In this document: positions 25,814-36,596 of the stretch, in pieces | Position numbering within the stretch: the stretch's first letter is position 1 | Layout of the letters: each line of letters opens with the position of its first letter | Origin: Desulfovibrio sp. An276 | GTDB lineage: Bacteria > Desulfobacterota > Desulfovibrionia > Desulfovibrionales > Desulfovibrionaceae | NCBI RefSeq assembly: GCF_002159665.1 | Contig: NZ_NFJC01000008.1 | Coordinates: 18,677-82,676, forward strand | Reading direction: 5' to 3' | DNA length: 64,000 nucleotides | Program-made: the position numbers and the translations under genes | Notes under the pieces: model-generated | Told to the model about the DNA's origin: nothing | What the model saw: the letters and a program-made list of their open reading frames with translations, nothing else | The model's database searches: none

Positions 25814-27511
25814 ATGGAATTGACAGGAGCACAAATCCTTCTTGAGTCTCTCAAAAAAGAAGGTGTGGACGTGATGTTCGGCTATCCGGGCGGTGCCATT
25901 ATCGATATTTACGATACCATCACAAGGTATCCCGAGATAAAGCACGTCCTGGTACGCCACGAACAGGGCGCTGTCCACGCAGCTGACGGCTATGCGCGTG
26001 CCACAGGCAAGGTCGGCGTAGCCTTGGTGACCTCTGGCCCCGGTGCCACAAATACGGTAACGGGCATTGCCACGGCCTACTGCGATTCCATTCCTCTAGT
26101 GATTATCAGCGGTCAGGTTGGCACAGGCCTCATCGGCAACGACGCCTTCCAGGAAGTGGACACCGTGGGCATCACCCGTCCCTGCACAAAGTACAACTAC
26201 CTTGTGAAGGACGTGACCCAGCTGAGCAGGATCATCCGCGAAGCCTTCTACATCGCGCGCACAGGCCGTCCCGGCCCCGTGCTCATCGATCTGCCCAAGG
26301 ACGTTCAGGTGAGCAAGGCCGAGTTCACGTGGAGCAACGAGGATGTGACCATGCGCTCCTACAACCCGAACTACAGGCCGAACCACAACCAGCTGCGCAA
26401 GGCCATGGAGGTTCTGAAGGAGAGCACAAGTCCCGTCATCCTCGCAGGCGGCGGCGTCATCCTCTCCAACGCATCCCAGGAGCTCACGGAGTTTGCCAAT
26501 CAGGTCCGCTGCCCAGTGACCTGTACCCTCATGGGTCTTGGCAGCTTCCCCAGCCATTCCGATCTGTGGCTTGGCATGGTGGGCATGCACGGCACCTACA
26601 CAGCGAACATGTCCCTCAACAACGCTGACCTCATCGTCTGCGTTGGCGGACGCTTCGACGATCGCGTAACCGGCAAGCTCTCCACCTTTGCTCCCAAGGC
26701 CAAGATCGTGCACATCGACATCGACCCCACCACCATTCGCAAGAACGTGAAGGTGGACGTGCCGGTTGTTGCCGACTGCAGGCTTGCCCTGCAGGGCATG
26801 CTTGAGCTTGCCAAAACCAAGTACGCCGAGACGGACTGGGAAGGAAAGCACAAGAGCTGGTGCGAGACTTTGAGGAACTGGCGTACAGAGCAGCCCCTGA
26901 CCTGGAACGACGAGGGCCGCTACGTAAAGCCCCAGCAGGTCATGCGCACCCTGCGCGAGATCACTGGCGGTGACGCCATCATCAGCACCGAAGTGGGCCA
27001 GAACCAGATGTGGGTTGCACAGTTCTATGACTTCGACAGCCCCAGGACCCTGCTCACCTCCGGCGGCCTTGGCACCATGGGCTACGGCCTGCCCGCAGCA
27101 GTGGGTGCCCAGTTCGCCTACCCGGACAAGCTTGTCATCGATGTGGCCGGCGACGGCTCCATCCAGATGAACATCCAGGAAATGGCGACCATTGTCGAAA
27201 ACAGGCTGCCCATCAAGATCATCATCCTGAACAATGGCTACCTTGGCATGGTGCGCCAGTGGCAGGAACTTTTCTACAAGCACAACTATTCCTTCACCTC
27301 CATGCACGGCCAGCCGGACTTCGTGAAACTGGCCGACGCGTACGGTGCCGAGGGCTATCGCATCACAGCCAGGGAGGATCTCGAACCTACCCTGCGCAAG
27401 GCCCTTGCTTCGCCCAATCCCGCCATCGTGGACGTGGTCATTGAGCCCGAGGAAGACGTGTATCCCATGGTGCCGGCAGGCGCGTCCCTGGACGAAATGC
27501 TGCTTGTGTAG
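25814..27511 (+). CDS. ilvB: Acetolactate synthase, large (catalytic) subunit
   Basis: A thiamine-diphosphate enzyme that condenses two pyruvates (or pyruvate and 2-oxobutyrate), the first shared step of valine, leucine and isoleucine synthesis. It has 565 residues, the usual length. The catalytic Glu lies in VRHEQGAVHAADGYAR near residue 48, the FAD domain in the centre has GGRFDDRVTGK, and the TPP/metal motif is VAGDGSIQMN followed by ILNNGYLGMVRQWQ. The start at 25814 has GGAGTAGAG upstream. ilvN follows after 14 bases. Confidence 0.95.
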   Translation: MELTGAQILLESLKKEGVDVMFGYPGGAIIDIYDTITRYPEIKHVLVRHEQGAVHAADGYARATGKVGVALVTSGPGATNTVTGIATAYCDSIPLVIISGQVGTGLIGNDAFQEVDTVGITRPCTKYNYLVKDVTQLSRIIREAFYIARTGRPGPVLIDLPKDVQVSKAEFTWSNEDVTMRSYNPNYRPNHNQLRKAMEVLKESTSPVILAGGGVILSNASQELTEFANQVRCPVTCTLMGLGSFPSHSDLWLGMVGMHGTYTANMSLNNADLIVCVGGRFDDRVTGKLSTFAPKAKIVHIDIDPTTIRKNVKVDVPVVADCRLALQGMLELAKTKYAETDWEGKHKSWCETLRNWRTEQPLTWNDEGRYVKPQQVMRTLREITGGDAIISTEVGQNQMWVAQFYDFDSPRTLLTSGGLGTMGYGLPAAVGAQFAYPDKLVIDVAGDGSIQMNIQEMATIVENRLPIKIIILNNGYLGMVRQWQELFYKHNYSFTSMHGQPDFVKLADAYGAEGYRITAREDLEPTLRKALASPNPAIVDVVIEPEEDVYPMVPAGASLDEMLLV

Positions 27512-27525
27512 AGGAGGCCCCGACA

Positions 27526-28029
27526 ATGATGGAAAACGAAAAAGACAGACATGTGCTTTCCGTGCTTGTGGAAAACGAGCCTGGAGTGCTTTCCCGCGTG
27601 GTGGGCCTTTTCAGCGGCAGAGGCTACAACATCCATTCCCTCAACGTGGCTCCGGCTCTTGAAGAGGGAACAAGCCACATGACCATCACAACCTACGGCG
27701 ACATGCAGATCCTTGAGCAGATCATGAAGCAGCTGCACAAGATCGTCTCCGTCATCAAGGTTGTGGAATTTTCCGACATCCCCGCTGTCGAGAGGGAAAT
27801 GATGTTCGTGAAGGTGCAGGCAGAAGGCGCCATGCGCGGCGAAATCCTGCGCACAGTGGACATCTTCCGCTGCAAGGTCATCGACGTGAGCCCCACCGAA
27901 ATCACCATCGAGGCCACAGGCGATCATGAGAAGCTCGAGGCCATTGTGGGACTTTTGCACCGCTTCGGCATCAAGGAAATCGCCCGCACAGGCTCCGTTG
28001 TCATGCGCAGGTCCCGCCGCACCGAATAG
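27526..28029 (+). CDS. ilvN: Acetolactate synthase, small (regulatory) subunit
   Basis: The 167-residue valine-sensing subunit that activates the catalytic subunit. The N-terminal ACT domain reads VLVENEPGVLSRVVGLFSGRGYNIHSL, with the glycine-rich effector loop, and the C-terminal ALS_ss domain begins near residue 80 (MMFVKVQAEG). GAGGAGG lies upstream of tandem ATGs at 27526 and 27529. It forms an operon with ilvB and ends with two hairpins. Confidence 0.95.
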   Translation: MMENEKDRHVLSVLVENEPGVLSRVVGLFSGRGYNIHSLNVAPALEEGTSHMTITTYGDMQILEQIMKQLHKIVSVIKVVEFSDIPAVEREMMFVKVQAEGAMRGEILRTVDIFRCKVIDVSPTEITIEATGDHEKLEAIVGLLHRFGIKEIARTGSVVMRRSRRTE

Positions 28030-28040
28030 GACTTTTTCAA

Positions 28041-28110
28041 GGCTCGGCAAGGCCCTCAAGGCCATGCCGAGCCGGCTTTGAAAAAAAACTGATTGGTTGA
28101 TCAGTTTTTT
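28041..28110 (+). terminator. Two tandem hairpins after ilvN
   Basis: The first is GGCTCGGCA/TGCCGAGCC (28041-28073). The second, AAAAAACTGAT/ATCAGTTTTTT (28083-28110), ends in six T and is the more convincing terminator. Together they separate ilvBN from ilvC. Confidence 0.8.
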
Positions 28111-28111
28111 C

Positions 28112-28140
28112 TTGACAAAGCTTTGCAAAAGCACAAATCT
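28112..28140 (+). promoter_or_regulatory. Possible promoter of ilvC
   Basis: A perfect TTGACA at 28112-28117 directly follows the ilvN terminator. With a 17-base gap the -10 would be AAATCT, which is weak. The ilvC start is 66 bases further on. Confidence 0.4.
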
Positions 28141-28175
28141 TCAATACGTCCTTCCCGCTAAGGGAAGGGCATTGA

Positions 28176-29213
<1,038 letters not shown>

Positions 29214-29243
29214 TCCTTTAGCCAAGCAATACAATTGCAAATA

Positions 29244-29280
29244 GCGCACCTCTTGTCTTTGGACAGGGGGTGCGCTTTTT
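29244..29280 (+). terminator. Terminator of ilvC
   Basis: GCGCACCTCTTGTC pairs with GACAGGGGGTGCGC, followed by TTTTT. Confidence 0.9.
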
Positions 29281-29500
29281 GCGTATTTGGGGAAGCTTGG
29301 GAGCGAATGAATCTGTATTTGGCGAACAGTGCTAAATTGCGTAACTCCCTAAAAACAAAAAGATTTCAGATGAAAATGCCGTGATAGCATCGTCACGATT
29401 ATTGCAGATTTGTGAGTATTTGGTTACCTTTGACTTATGGGGAATTGGTCACAGCATTTTGTCCAATCATGATTGGCAACAGACTGCGCCATATCCTCCT

Positions 29501-29597
29501 GTCGTACCCCACGCGGGTGCGTGGATTGAAACCAGTGTATCGCCTCTAGTATGCCCCGCATAGCCGGTCGCACCCCACGCGGGTGCGTGGATTAAAC
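29501..29597 (+). CRISPR. Two-repeat type I-C mini-array
   Basis: Repeat 1 (29501-29532, 32 bases) begins GTCGTACCCC and ends GTGGATTGAAAC. A 34-base spacer (29533-29566) follows, then repeat 2 (29567-29597), which has lost one G to end ATTAAAC. Repeat and spacer lengths are those of subtype I-C. No I-C cas genes are present, so this is an orphan. The 200 bases before it hold no gene. Confidence 0.85.
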
Positions 29598-29727
29598 CAA
29601 CTCTGTCTGCGCATTCTCCACTCGTAAGAGGGGGAATGCAGGCAGTGTTGTACTTGCATGATATGTCGTAAACCAAAAAGGTAACTTTTGCCTTCTATTG
29701 ACAAAAGTGCTGTCCGAGCAAGTATCC

Positions 29728-29776
29728 TGCTCCTGCAAGGGATCCAAATGGGATCCCTTGCAGGAGCATTCTTTTC
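29728..29776 (+). terminator. Perfect 18-bp hairpin
   Basis: TGCTCCTGCAAGGGATCC (29728-29745) and its exact complement (29751-29768) flank a five-base loop, then TTCTTTTC. The plus strand has no gene before it apart from the mini-array; it faces the broken minus-strand gene that ends at 29806. Confidence 0.6.
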
Positions 29777-29805
29777 ATCCCCCCATGGAGGGGCGATGCC
29801 GTAGA

Positions 29806-31238
29806 TCAGTCCTCATACAGAGCTTGGCAACCCTGCTTCTGAAGCCGTATGTAGGTTACCTCAAATGCTCTGCAGCGCCTGAATTGCTGCATCTTGTTGG
29901 CAAAGGAGAATGCGTCATTCATGGGGTAGGGGAGAAAGATATCGAGTCCTCTGTCCAGTGAAATCTTCCAGCCTGTGTCCGTGACGATGTGTCTTGCGTG
30001 CAGACTCCCGGAATTATCAAAGGTCCACGTCACATAGACGCCCAGTTCCTGGGCAGACTCCTGAATCCTTGTCAGCTGATCAAGCTGTTGCATGGGCTTG
30101 CCTTCTTCCGCGCAGGTCACAAGGTGCACATGGATTTCCTCGCCACTTGTGCGGAATCTGAGGATGGTTTCCAAAAGTTCCATGAAGTTGCGTATCTGAT
30201 GAAAGAGGCGGATGTAGGGATCGGTCACGGTGATCGTCCTTACCCATGAAAGATACTTGCCAAAGAGATCGTCGAAGGAAATTCCTTATGCTCAACATGG
30301 CCCTGGGGTGTTTGAGACTGCAGCACTTTTCCAGGATTTCCCTCACCTGCTGCATGGTCTTTGGAGAAGGCTTTTGGGCAACCATGAGCTCGGAATACAG
30401 GCAACCAGCGTCCAGATTGCCCTTGATCCAGGCCTTGAAGAGCCTCTTTTTGCCAAGCTCAAGGTTCAGGGGCAGCACCGTGGCCTGGAGGTATTCGGCG
30501 CCAAGGACATACATGGCCTCCGTCCAGTCAGCCCTGGCTGCAGCCTGCAGCCAGGGCTGACTTCAGAAATTCCTCGGTCATGACGTCTGGCGGAACGTTC
30601 GCGTAGAGCTGCAAAAGCGTGTGCAGGGCTTCCCAGCACCCATTGCGGGCAGCGTTCAGCAAACGGATGGCAAGCTCCCTGGCTTCGGCAGGCTCCAGAA
30701 CAACCCAGCCCTTGAGCCAGGCCTGACTTTGGAGAACAAGAGCGCGATCGAGTCCAAGCTCCGTTCCCCTGGCAATGAGCTCAAGAATCTCTGCGCTGCA
30801 CGGCGTGCGCTGTTCAGGGTTCTCTACTGTGACATCCTTGAGAAGCTGCGCAAAGGCAGCGGGAAAGCCCTCGTCACAGAGTGTGTGAAGCAGCCTCTCG
30901 CCTTCCTCTGGATCCGCTGGCAAAAAGGTACCCGAGAGCTTCCCTTGTGCCACGGCATAGGTGGCAATCCTTGAGCCCTTTTCGTGCAGGTCCCAAAGTT
31001 CTCTGGCAAGGGCTTCGATCGTTTCACCCACTTTTGTCACTTCGCCGGAGTGAAGCGTGCGCCAAAGCTCTGCAGCCCTGGTTTCCCCGGGCTCATTCCT
31101 GTGGCTTTCCTCCCACAGGTCGGTGAGATGCTCTGGGGAAGTGAAGCCCAAGTACATGATGTTTGGACACGCCTTCTTTGAAACTCTGTCGGAGGACTTG
31201 CTGGAGCGCTTTTTTTCGCTGGGGGATAGGGAAGCCAT
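29806..31238 (-). pseudogene. Frameshifted gene: helical Sel1-like repeats plus C-terminal MIT_C domain
   Basis: Three successive minus-strand frames read as one protein. The first (31238-30528) is helical with Sel1/TPR-like units such as AERLLHTLCDEGFPAAFAQLL-type spacing. It stops inside a 31-base palindrome at 30529-30559; dropping one base there continues as SQADWTEAMYVLGAEYLQ in the second frame (to about 30290). A second shift enters the third frame at about 30285, which reads FDDLFGKYLSWVRTITVTDPYIRL with a later LHARHIVTDTGWKISLDRGLDIF. That is the phospholipase-D-like C-terminal domain of MITD1-type proteins (MIT_C). Start codon is uncertain (31238 or 31157). Assembly error is possible, but two shifts make decay more likely. 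Confidence 0.6.
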
Positions 31239-31312
31239 GGAAAAACCGCGCTATGGGGCCTGCATGCTCTCTCAACAGGGGGAGATTCGGAAATGGGCAG
31301 GGCACAAGACCT

Positions 31313-31870
31313 CTACCTGATCAGGGCTGGCTTGAGAACGGCTTTGTCCTTGTTCAGAGATTCCACGAGCCCCGTCACAGTCACTGTGTCTCCGCGTTTG
31401 AGGCTCTCGATGCGCTCCTTTTCCTTGGCATTGCGTGCCACAAGATAGACATCCAGGGCAATCTTCCCGGCATTGTCTGCGCTTGTGAGGCGGTAGGAGT
31501 TCTTCTTGTGGGATTTGATGTCGTCTACCTGGCACTCCCAGCGCACTATCTTGCCAAGGACCTCGCCCTTCTTCTTGTCCTTTTGCACCTGTGTCCAGTC
31601 GGAGTCTTGCGCAAGGCCGAAATAGAGTTCTTCGCGACTGACCTTTGTCTCGCCCTTGAAGGTTGCCAGGGCCTCGACCTGCTCGCGCTGTTTTTGCGGC
31701 TCACCCGTGATGTTGTCGAAGGTCGAGTCCAGGAAGTTGCCGAACTGTCTGCCCTTGCTTTGCATGTAGTCCACGGCAGCGTCCATGTCTGCACTCACGG
31801 GCTGGCAGGGGACAAGCCACAGGGTCAGAGCCAGGGCAGGGAGAGCAAGACGTTTGGAAAGTTGGGACAT
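31313..31870 (-). CDS. Periplasmic protein with an OB-fold-like C-terminal domain
   Basis: A 185-residue exported protein of unknown role. The signal peptide spans residues 1-27 (LSKRLALPALALTLWLVP, cleavage near VSA-DM). The mature N-terminus is helical; the rest, from EVLGKIVRWECQVDDI through RIESLKRGDTVTVTGLV to the C-terminus, has the pattern of a small beta barrel of the tRNA_anti/OB type. ATG 31870 is preceded by AAGGAG. It stands alone between the broken gene and the divergent aldo-keto reductase. Confidence 0.7.
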   Translation of the reverse strand: MSQLSKRLALPALALTLWLVPCQPVSADMDAAVDYMQSKGRQFGNFLDSTFDNITGEPQKQREQVEALATFKGETKVSREELYFGLAQDSDWTQVQKDKKKGEVLGKIVRWECQVDDIKSHKKNSYRLTSADNAGKIALDVYLVARNAKEKERIESLKRGDTVTVTGLVESLNKDKAVLKPALIR

Positions 31871-32003
31871 GTTGTGCTCCTTTTTGAGTGCCGCAGGACA
31901 TTGCGGGGCGCTTGGGTGATGTTTTGTTCGGCAGTTTGCTGCGCTTTGCCTGTTGCAAATCTATACCTTGGCAGCGTAGCTTGTGGCAAGACAGGAGGAT
32001 CCC

Positions 32004-32852
32004 ATGAAGACATACGCTCTCATCGATGGCAACAACATCCCGGCTCTGGGCTGTGGTGTCTTTGAGGTGCCGGCAGACGGCACTACCTACAGGGCAGTGC
32101 GCATGGCCCTTGATGCCGGCTACAGGCATATCGACACTGCTGCAGCCTACAACAATGAGGCCGAGGTTGGCCGCGCCATAAAGGACAGCGGCATCCAAAG
32201 AGAGGAGCTCTTTGTGACCAGCAAGCTCTGGATCCAGGACTACGGGTATGAGAAGGCTTGCCTTGGCATCCGTGCATCCCTTGCAAGGCTGGGGCTGGAC
32301 TACCTGGACCTCTATCTCCTGCACCAACCCTATTATGATGTGCGGGGAGCATGGCGGGCGCTTGAAAAGGCCAGGGACGAGGGGCTTGTCCGCTCCATTG
32401 GTGTCAGCAACTTCACACCCCGCCTCTGGCAGGAGCACATCCCCCATTTCGCAACCATACCCTGCGTCAATCAGGTGGAGTTCCATCCCTTCTGGCAGCA
32501 ACGGGAATTGCGCGCCATTCTTGAGGCAGAAGGCGTTTTGCTCGCTGCCTGGTCTCCCTTGGGTCATGGCATGAAAGAACTTTTGACCCATCCCCTGATC
32601 CGCGAGATTGCCACCCGCTATCAGAGGAAGCCTGCGCAAATCATCCTGCGCTTCGAGCTGCAGGAAGGTTGCGCAGTTCTTGTCAAATCTACCAATCCCG
32701 CCCATATCGCAAGCAATCTCGCCCTGTTCGATTTTGCGCTGAGTGAAGAGGACATGAAAGTCCTGCGCGGTCTCGACACCAATCACGGCATGCGCGATCC
32801 AGAAGAGCCCGGCAGGGCAGAGTATTTGCTGGCAAAATACCGCGTGCGCTAA
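32004..32852 (+). CDS. Aldo/keto reductase
   Basis: A 282-residue NADPH-dependent carbonyl reductase. The catalytic tetrad is visible: D44 and Y49 in AGYRHIDTAAAYNNE, K74 in FVTSKLW and H107 in LYLLHQPY. GVSNFTPRLWQ and a C-terminal FELQEGCAVLVKSTNPAH, in place of the common R-W-x-x-Q-x-G...PKS, give the cofactor site; the S-T substitution is slightly unusual. It resembles 2,5-diketogluconate/methylglyoxal reductases. AGGAGG lies just before ATG 32004. A terminator shared with the convergent autotransporter follows. Confidence 0.9.
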   Translation: MKTYALIDGNNIPALGCGVFEVPADGTTYRAVRMALDAGYRHIDTAAAYNNEAEVGRAIKDSGIQREELFVTSKLWIQDYGYEKACLGIRASLARLGLDYLDLYLLHQPYYDVRGAWRALEKARDEGLVRSIGVSNFTPRLWQEHIPHFATIPCVNQVEFHPFWQQRELRAILEAEGVLLAAWSPLGHGMKELLTHPLIREIATRYQRKPAQIILRFELQEGCAVLVKSTNPAHIASNLALFDFALSEEDMKVLRGLDTNHGMRDPEEPGRAEYLLAKYRVR

Positions 32853-32884
32853 AAAACGCATCTTGGGAGACCCGGATGCGTTTT
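32853..32884. terminator. Bidirectional terminator between the aldo-keto reductase and the autotransporter
   Basis: AAAAAACGCATC pairs with GATGCGTTTT; A and T tracts allow it to work on both strands of this convergent pair. Confidence 0.85.
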
Positions 32885-32903
32885 GGAAGGAAGTGTGAAT
32901 CGG

Positions 32904-35900
32904 TTAGAAATCCCAGCCGAGCTGCAGCCCTACGTTCACGGCCGTATAGTCCGTGCGGAAGAACTCGCCCCCCAGATCCATCTGCACGAAGAAGTTCGAG
33001 GGATGGGTGAAGCGGACACTCGATTGCAAAAGCATGGAGTCCCTGCCAGGCAGATCGGTTGCCGTGGCAAAGTCGTAGTCGCCATATTCCCTGAAGGAGG
33101 CCCCTGTACGGAAGGTTGCATCGAGCGTTTCGTGGCGCCAGGCTGCCAGAAGGTCCAGGCCAAGGGTTGTGCCGTTTGCGAATGTCGTGTTCAGGCCCGT
33201 GTGCGCGCCAAGGGAGAGCAGGAGGGACTGATAGACAGTCTCGTCCACGTTGAGTCTTGAGGCCTGACCGGATTGTTCCTCAATATCCGGGCGATGCAGG
33301 AAACTATATTCCATCCAGGCCAGGGGGCCAGCATCGAGATGCCCGTCCCCAAGCTTCCAGCTCCAGTCCTTGCCACCACCCAAAAGGGCGCTGCCGGCAA
33401 ATCCGCTCCAGCGGCTCTCGTTGTTGCGAGTGTAGCCATTGAAGGAAACCTCGCGGTCCATCTCGCCGCTCTCGATGCCAAGGCGTCCCTGGGCTGTGAG
33501 CCAGAAGCCATCCCAAGTATCGGGCGCAAACATTCCCTGCAGGCCGACAAAGGCTGATTGCGTGTCTGCCTGTGCATCGTGATTGCCTGTCACATGTGTG
33601 CGCTTTGCTGCCAGAGCCACGTGCGCGCCTATGCTAAGGCCGCTTTCGAAGTACCTGTCCGCGCCGACAATGAGGCCAATGCCTGAGCTCTTCCAGGAAG
33701 AAACGCCCCCATGGCTTCCCTGCCAGGCACCTGAGCCGTAGGGCGTTGCCCAGAACTGCCAGTTTTCTGCGTTTGGCCGATCCTCGGTTGCCCCACGTGC
33801 TGCAAGGGCACGCCTTGCGCTCTCGTTGCCAAGCATGCGCCGCAGGATGAGGAGATTGAACTCGGCCTGCTGGGCAAGGGAGGCCCTGGCGGAAGCATCG
33901 TAGGCCTCGGCACCCAGGGTGTCGAGCGCACGGCCCACCTCGTGGCCGTCGCGGGCGGACCAGTCAAGGGCGGTCAGAAGGGCTTGCATGTCCCCGGTAG
34001 CCACTGAGGCTATGCCAGGCAGATTGCGGCCAAGGTCCGCTGAACCAGAGTTTGCCGCGTAGCGGGCGTAGGCATTGGCCGGGCGCGTCAGAACTACCTC
34101 CGCAGTCATGGCATCCATGTCAGGCTCGGCAACAAGGACAGTCTCCAGCGTGGGGGAGGCGTCCTCGGCCAGGAATTTCGTGAATTGAACATTAGCGTTT
34201 TCTGACCCAGCTGGCACATGGAGAAAGTCTTTCAGTTCCACGGAGAAATTGTTTCCGTAGAACTGTCCCCTGGCTGGCGCAAAGGCAAGGTTACCCTTGA
34301 TATCCACCTTATTTTTGACCTCAAGGACACTGTGCTCTTGTGTATTGTCATAGGTCACAAGCAGGGTGCCATCGGATCCTTGCTTGTAGGTGCCCACTGT
34401 CAGGGTATTGTCCCTGAAGCCGGGAGCCACAGTGCCATTGTTGATCACCGTCTGCTTAATCTCACCATCTCCAGCGAGTGTGCCGTTTTCGCAGACGACT
34501 ACATCACTGACGGTCAGCTCGCCTCCAGTGTCATCAGCTCTCCTGGCAATGGCCAAAACACCTCCGTCCACTATGGTCGCGCCAGCATAGTCATTGGTGC
34601 CACTCAAAATGAGCATGCCGGCCCCGGTCTTGCGAAGGCCCACATCAAGAGCTTCTCTCTTACCCTCATCATCAATTTCAGGACACAGAGCGTCAGCGTC
34701 TGCAGTAAGCTCCTCATTCTCGCCAGTGGTCTGATACTCTTCATGGTGATACTCATTGTCCCATGGCCTTTGGTCGATATCATTGCTGAATTCGGCCACA
34801 TAGCCTTGGGTGTCGAAGGTTTCAATGGCAAAAGTGTTTTTACCCTCAAGCTCGTCCTCGAGCTCCTCCACCTCCATCACATTCTCTTCTGTCATACGGT
34901 TGGCGTCGAGCAGGGCAGGGCCGCGTACAGCCTTGCCCACATCGAGTATGCCCTGACCAAAGACTTCTTCCTTTGTGAGCACCTCTATGACGAGGGTTTC
35001 TTCTTCTTCTTCTTCTTCGCTTCCTTCAGCTTCTTCGTCCCCTTCTGCTGCTTCTCCTTCTCCTTCCTCCTCTCCAGATTCTGTCTGTGCTGCGGCGTCC
35101 ACGGCAGCCAAGGCAGAATCCCCCAAGTCTAGCCAGGCTTTGTTATCCAAAGCAATGTGTTTTTCTACCAGCTTCCTGATGGCCGCAATGCCGTCTTCAT
35201 CAAGAGAGTTTGTGTTTGTAGGTATTACCGTGCCATCAATCGTCGCACCATCTCGCTCGATATCTTCAACAGCATCTCGGTTCTCGGCGATAATCACTAG
35301 AGTTACGGTTCCGGGATGCCCCTTTTCCGGATCCCTTGAGGTTATGTCGTAGAGAACAGTGTATTCCGGGGCGCTAAAGTCCCTATTTGCCGTGGTCAGC
35401 ACAGAGTCTGCAAGCTGCTTGCCTGTCATCCATGGGTACGCCTGGGCAACCAGCGCCAGGGCACCACTGACTACGGGAGCTGCCATGCTGGTGCCCGAAT
35501 CCGGCATGTAGCCGTTGTCTGCGGCATTGAGCGAGTAGATGTTGCTGCCAGGGGCCATAACCATATAAAGCTCCGAGCCCTTGGCAAGGTTCGTGAAGAA
35601 GGGGATGCTTGCCGCGTTGAGCTCAAGCGATCCGTTCTCATTTCGTATCACGCAGTTGTTGTTCGCATTGATGGCGCCCACGTTGATCCAGTTTGCCAGA
35701 TCCCCCTGGCCCATGTACCTTGGCGTGGCGCTGGGAAAATTTGGGTAGGTATGTCCCTCGTTGCCGGAGGCAAAGACAAAGACAGTCTCTGGGTGCTCGT
35801 TGGCATAGTTTGTGATAAAAAAGGCGTCCGGATCCCCGGGCAAAAGCTCTTCGTAGTAGTCTCCCGGGGTTATTTCACTACCGTCTTCATTGGCATGGAG

Positions 35901-36362
35901 CATGTCGATAAAATCCGTACTGCCCCAGCTGTTGTTGAAGATGCGCACTTCGGGGTGACTCGCAAAATAGTCCTCAAGGTCCAGGCCATTCGGGTTGTCC
36001 AGCAATGGACCAGCCCAAATGTCTGCGTCAAAGGCCACGCCGTGCATGCCAATGCCATCGCGCCTGGCAGCTATAATGCCCGTCACATGTGATCCATGCC
36101 TGATACTTGTCCAGTCCGCTGCCACGTCTATGGTGTCCGCTTTGCCGGCAAGTTCCGGGTGCGTGACGCGCACTGGGGAGTCGAGCACGCCCACAGTCTG
36201 TCCAAGGCCCGTGTAGCCCAGGGCATAGGCTTGGGAAGCGTTGATGATGTCCAAGGCCTCGCTTGCCCAGTATTCTTCCGTTTCGAAGCTTTCCGGCGAG
36301 CCTGCCCGGACGGGCTGGAGAGACAGGGCAAGAACAAGGACGACAAGGAAGAGTATGCGCAT
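32904..36362 (-). CDS. Subtilase-family autotransporter serine protease
   Basis: A 1152-residue secreted protease (type Va). Signal peptide: residues 1-20 (MRILFLVVLVLALSLQPVRA). S8 protease domain with triad D61 (GVLDSPV), H89 (RHGSHVTGI) and S292 (DSGTSMAAP). The region from about residue 430 holds a strongly acidic tract of Glu, Gly and Ala, coded by GAA/GAG repeats. A PATR-type autotransporter beta-helix unit follows (TGAGMLILSGTNDYAGATIVDGG cut here to its pattern G-M-L-x-L-x-G-x-N-x-Y-x-G). The last 280 residues form the beta-barrel, ending in a terminal Phe (LQLGWDF) as outer-membrane barrels do. ATG 36362 has AAGGA upstream. The role is probably cleavage of host or surface proteins. 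Confidence 0.9.
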   Translation of the reverse strand: MRILFLVVLVLALSLQPVRAGSPESFETEEYWASEALDIINASQAYALGYTGLGQTVGVLDSPVRVTHPELAGKADTIDVAADWTSIRHGSHVTGIIAARRDGIGMHGVAFDADIWAGPLLDNPNGLDLEDYFASHPEVRIFNNSWGSTDFIDMLHANEDGSEITPGDYYEELLPGDPDAFFITNYANEHPETVFVFASGNEGHTYPNFPSATPRYMGQGDLANWINVGAINANNNCVIRNENGSLELNAASIPFFTNLAKGSELYMVMAPGSNIYSLNAADNGYMPDSGTSMAAPVVSGALALVAQAYPWMTGKQLADSVLTTANRDFSAPEYTVLYDITSRDPEKGHPGTVTLVIIAENRDAVEDIERDGATIDGTVIPTNTNSLDEDGIAAIRKLVEKHIALDNKAWLDLGDSALAAVDAAAQTESGEEEGEGEAAEGDEEAEGSEEEEEEETLVIEVLTKEEVFGQGILDVGKAVRGPALLDANRMTEENVMEVEELEDELEGKNTFAIETFDTQGYVAEFSNDIDQRPWDNEYHHEEYQTTGENEELTADADALCPEIDDEGKREALDVGLRKTGAGMLILSGTNDYAGATIVDGGVLAIARRADDTGGELTVSDVVVCENGTLAGDGEIKQTVINNGTVAPGFRDNTLTVGTYKQGSDGTLLVTYDNTQEHSVLEVKNKVDIKGNLAFAPARGQFYGNNFSVELKDFLHVPAGSENANVQFTKFLAEDASPTLETVLVAEPDMDAMTAEVVLTRPANAYARYAANSGSADLGRNLPGIASVATGDMQALLTALDWSARDGHEVGRALDTLGAEAYDASARASLAQQAEFNLLILRRMLGNESARRALAARGATEDRPNAENWQFWATPYGSGAWQGSHGGVSSWKSSGIGLIVGADRYFESGLSIGAHVALAAKRTHVTGNHDAQADTQSAFVGLQGMFAPDTWDGFWLTAQGRLGIESGEMDREVSFNGYTRNNESRWSGFAGSALLGGGKDWSWKLGDGHLDAGPLAWMEYSFLHRPDIEEQSGQASRLNVDETVYQSLLLSLGAHTGLNTTFANGTTLGLDLLAAWRHETLDATFRTGASFREYGDYDFATATDLPGRDSMLLQSSVRFTHPSNFFVQMDLGGEFFRTDYTAVNVGLQLGWDF

Positions 36363-36540
36363 GGGATATCCTTCGTGGGGGGGAAAGCGTGTGCAAGGAG
36401 AGGCAAGGCAAAAGCCCTGGGGGATGGGTATTTGTGTAGCAGAGAACTCCAGATTGTCAGAACATGGGACCATCTGGCAAGTGTTTTTTGAGGTGCTTTT
36501 TGCTCACAATCTCGCGTACTTTGGCAAACCCTGGCCATAT

Positions 36541-36577
36541 GAAAAGAGGGGAGCAGACTTTTGTCTTCTCCCCTCTC
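36541..36577 (-). terminator. Terminator of the glpX operon
   Basis: Minus-strand AGAGGGGAGAAGAC...GTCTGCTCCCCTCT with a TTTT tail, 20 bases beyond the stop of the small periplasmic gene. Confidence 0.8.
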
Positions 36578-36596
36578 AAATCTTGTAGACTGCGGC

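Noticed and set aside
26096..27526. 476-codon minus-strand frame
   Set aside because: Antisense of ilvB, whose family match is certain.
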